Assembly (NCBI GenBank): GCA_019247395.1
Contig: JAFAOZ010000093.1
Location: 1-6,619 of the forward strand
Direction: 5' to 3'
Origin: Vulcanimicrobiota bacterium
GTDB lineage: Bacteria > Vulcanimicrobiota > Vulcanimicrobiia > Vulcanimicrobiales > Vulcanimicrobiaceae
Length of the DNA stretch: 6,619 nucleotides
Part shown: piece after piece, positions 5,469-6,619 of the stretch
Numbering within the stretch: position 1 is the stretch's first letter
Layout of the letters: the number at the start of each line of letters is the position of its first letter
Made by a program: the position numbers and the translations under genes
Notes under the pieces: generated by a model
What the model was told of the DNA's origin: nothing
The model's input: only the letters and a program-made list of their open reading frames with translations
Database searches by the model: none

Positions 5469-6061
5469 CGTTCACCCGGCTTTCGCCGGATGCGTTACCA
5501 ATCGAGACGCGCGCACTAGCTCAAGCCCTCATCGGCTGTGTTCTCGTGCGCGAGAGCGATGAGGGGACGACCGCTGGAAGCATCGTCGAAACCGAGGCGT
5601 ATTTGCCGGACGATCCTGCGTGCCACGCGTACCGGGGTAAAAGCCCGCGCAACGCGACGCTTTTCGGCCCGCCGCACCGGGCCTACGTCTATCAAATCTA
5701 TGGCACGAACTTCTGCTTCAATTTGTCGAGCGAGGTCGACGGTCAAGGTGCGGGCGTGCTGGTACGTGCCGTCGAGCCCCTCGAAGGGCTCGCGCTCATG
5801 AGCGCGCGGCGCGCGACGCGCAATACGCGTGATCTGTGCCGGGGTCCCGGGCGCCTCTGTAAGGCCTTTGCGATCGATCGTTCCTTAGATGGCATCGATC
5901 CGATGACGCACCCGCAGTTGTGGATCGCTGCCGGAGGGACCGGCGCGAGACGCGTGCGGCGCAGCCGGCGCATCGGCGTCACGCAAGCGGCACAGCGTCG
6001 CCTGCGTTTCTATGCCGCCGGCAGCCCGTACGTCAGCGGTGCTGCTCGGTTGTCACCCTGA
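5465..6061 (+). CDS. aag: DNA-3-methyladenine glycosylase (AAG/MPG family)
   Basis: This monofunctional glycosylase of 198 residues removes alkylated purines such as 3-methyladenine, 7-methylguanine and hypoxanthine, opening base excision repair. Residues known from human AAG are present: catalytic Glu125 as Glu44 in VETEAYL, Tyr127 as Tyr46, His136 as His54, Tyr159 as Tyr76, the DNA-intercalating Tyr162 as Tyr79 in YVYQIYG, and Asn169 as Asn86 in NFCFN. The family motifs VLVRAVEPLEG (98-108), LCRGPGRLCKAF (124-135) and the terminal RFYAAGSPYVSG (181-192) follow. The start ATG 5465 overlaps the upstream stop (ATGA), so translation is probably coupled. The length is normal for bacterial members. 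The last residues, RLSP, are encoded by a dispersed-type repeat at 6051-6090, which also supplies the TGA; the conserved core ends before it. The operon promoter carries a LexA box, so induction by DNA damage is expected. Confidence 0.92.
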   Translation: MTFTRLSPDALPIETRALAQALIGCVLVRESDEGTTAGSIVETEAYLPDDPACHAYRGKSPRNATLFGPPHRAYVYQIYGTNFCFNLSSEVDGQGAGVLVRAVEPLEGLALMSARRATRNTRDLCRGPGRLCKAFAIDRSLDGIDPMTHPQLWIAAGGTGARRVRRSRRIGVTQAAQRRLRFYAAGSPYVSGAARLSP

Positions 6062-6090
6062 GCGCGCCGCGCAGCGGCGTTGTCGAAGGA
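6051..6090. repeat. Dispersed-type intergenic palindromic repeat overlapping the aag stop
   Basis: The outer motifs TGTCACCCTGAGC and TTGTCGAAGGA frame a perfect hairpin, CGCCGC (6065-6070), loop GCA, GCGGCG (6074-6079). Read on the minus strand it has the form CCTTCGAC...GCTCAGGGTGA, a pattern I know from small repeated intergenic elements in many bacterial genomes. Only one copy lies in this window, so its repetition cannot be shown here. It supplies the end of the aag gene. The hairpin may slow or end transcription or stabilise the 3' end, though no U run follows. Confidence 0.5.
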
Positions 6091-6095
6091 CCCGC

Positions 6096-6124
6096 TTGAA
6101 CGCACTTCGCCCTTATGCTATAGT
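6096..6124 (+). promoter_or_regulatory. Strong sigma-70-type promoter of rho
   Basis: TTGAAC (6096-6101) and TATAGT (6119-6124) are spaced by exactly 17 bp, and TGC directly before the -10 makes it an extended -10 element. Transcription should start near 6131. It lies just after the repeat that ends aag, so rho can be expressed apart from the SOS operon. Confidence 0.78.
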
Positions 6125-6130
6125 GACTCC

Positions 6131-6267
6131 GTCGCGTTGCGGTCATTAGTGACAGCCACGGCACTCATTGACATCCCCACGCTTGCACCACCGGTCAGAT
6201 CGCGACGGCAGCCCCGCCACGCCCTCGGCCGCGAATCTTGGCGCGAGCCACTCGTAAAGAGAGACAG
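6131..6267 (+). promoter_or_regulatory. C-rich leader of rho, possible Rho-binding (rut-like) region
   Basis: The expected rho leader is about 137 nt long. In the 80 bases 6151-6230, C occurs 37 times and G 19 times, with several runs such as ATCCCCAC and GCCCCGCC. C-rich, G-poor, weakly structured RNA is the known preference of Rho, and rho in E. coli is controlled by premature termination in its own leader. Autoregulation here is therefore plausible but inferred from composition alone. I see no strong hairpin or U run. Confidence 0.4.
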
Positions 6268-6619
6268 TTGCAAACCGAACATCGCTCCAACATCGATCAT
6301 CGTCCAAACGATATGCGTCAGCAGCAAGGCGGAGGACGCCGGCGCCGCGCGCGACGCCGCCATAATTTTCCGCACCATCCCGCCGTCTACCACGATCAGC
6401 TTCCGCAGGTAGAGATTCCGCCGATTCAAACGGCGGCACAACTCGGAGAAAAAACGAAAACGGAGCTCATCGAAATCGCCAAGGAGCTCGAAGTCGAGAT
6501 TCCCGCACCGGCGAAGATGAAGAAGGACGAGATCGTCGAGCTTCTCGTGCAAGCGCAGATTTCGCGATCCGGCATCGAGATGGCCAGCGGCATTCTCGAC
6601 ATCTTGCCGGAAGGGTACG
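6268..6619 (+). CDS. rho: Transcription termination factor Rho, N-terminal part (cut by window end)
   Basis: Rho is a hexameric RNA-dependent ATPase that releases transcripts at Rho-dependent terminators. Only about the first 117 residues are present. A basic, low-complexity region comes first, with GGGRRRRRARRRHN at residues about 22-35. It is followed by the Rho N-terminal domain helices: LGEKTKTELIEIAKELEVE (about 59-77), the AKMKKDEIVELLVQAQ helix, then SGILDILPEGY, which opens the cold-shock-like RNA-binding domain. This last motif is highly typical of Rho. The ATPase part lies outside the window. The start is uncertain: TTG 6268 is listed because of a weak purine-rich GAGAG upstream, while ATG 6313 would still keep the Arg-rich tract, and TTG 6238 is also open. 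An Arg-rich N-terminal insertion is known in Rho from several high-GC bacteria and can strengthen RNA binding. Confidence 0.85.
   Translation, partial: MQTEHRSNIDHRPNDMRQQQGGGRRRRARRRHNFPHHPAVYHDQLPQVEIPPIQTAAQLGEKTKTELIEIAKELEVEIPAPAKMKKDEIVELLVQAQISRSGIEMASGILDILPEGY

Noticed and set aside
6062..6095. Classical Rho-independent terminator after aag
   Set aside because: There is a GC hairpin but no following run of T; it fits better as part of a dispersed repeat.
6118..6552. 144-codon minus-strand open frame antisense to the rho leader and N-terminus
   Set aside because: The opposite strand encodes clear Rho sequence, and the region includes the rho promoter and leader; the antisense product has no motif.
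1..6619. Mobile element, toxin-antitoxin, phage-defence or CRISPR system
   Set aside because: No transposase, integrase, direct-repeat array, terminal repeats or defence domain is visible; genes are mostly housekeeping or cell-surface types with uniform composition.

Overview
The window looks like a stretch of GC-rich bacterial chromosome. Genes are tightly packed, often overlap by a few bases, and use TTG, GTG and probably CTG starts. No tRNA, rRNA, insertion sequence, phage gene or CRISPR array is visible. The LexA-type site is of the Gram-positive/actinobacterial kind (CGAAC-N4-GTTCG) and the order 3D-domain gene then rsmA recalls Firmicutes. Together with the GC content this suggests a high-GC member of the wider Terrabacteria, perhaps Eremiobacterota (WPS-2). 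That placement is a guess from general appearance, not a measured result.

Layout. (1) Bases 1-1401, plus strand: the end of an unrecognised protein, then a GT9/heptosyltransferase-like sugar transferase. (2) Bases 1394-3568, minus strand, read from right to left: a secreted 3D-domain cell-wall protein, the 16S rRNA dimethyltransferase rsmA, and a CPBP-family membrane protease, probably one transcript. The rsmA gene has no usual start codon and appears to begin at CTG behind a strong Shine-Dalgarno sequence. The last gene of this block meets the GT9-like gene head-on, and both stop codons lie in one 8-bp palindrome. (3) Bases 3569-3860: a divergent intergenic region with an extended -10 promoter facing the 3D gene and several small inverted repeats. 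(4) Bases 3861-5000, plus strand: a GT4 glycosyltransferase resembling diacylglycerol glucosyltransferases. (5) Bases 4997-6061, plus strand: a two-gene unit made of a small RNase H-fold-like protein and an AAG/MPG-type DNA-3-methyladenine glycosylase, overlapping as ATGA. Its promoter has a near-perfect LexA/SOS box between the -35 and -10 hexamers. (6) Bases 6051-6619: a dispersed-type palindromic repeat ending the glycosylase gene, a strong promoter, a C-rich leader, and the 5' part of rho, cut by the window end.

The most interesting part is unit (5). The glycosylase keeps the residues expected for alkyl-base excision, and the SOS box predicts induction by DNA damage. The coupled upstream protein resembles RNase H but seems to lack three of the four catalytic acids. 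It may therefore be a nucleic-acid-binding partner of the glycosylase rather than a nuclease. Early in its coding sequence are two strong, mutually exclusive hairpins that could tune expression. These functional links are inferences.
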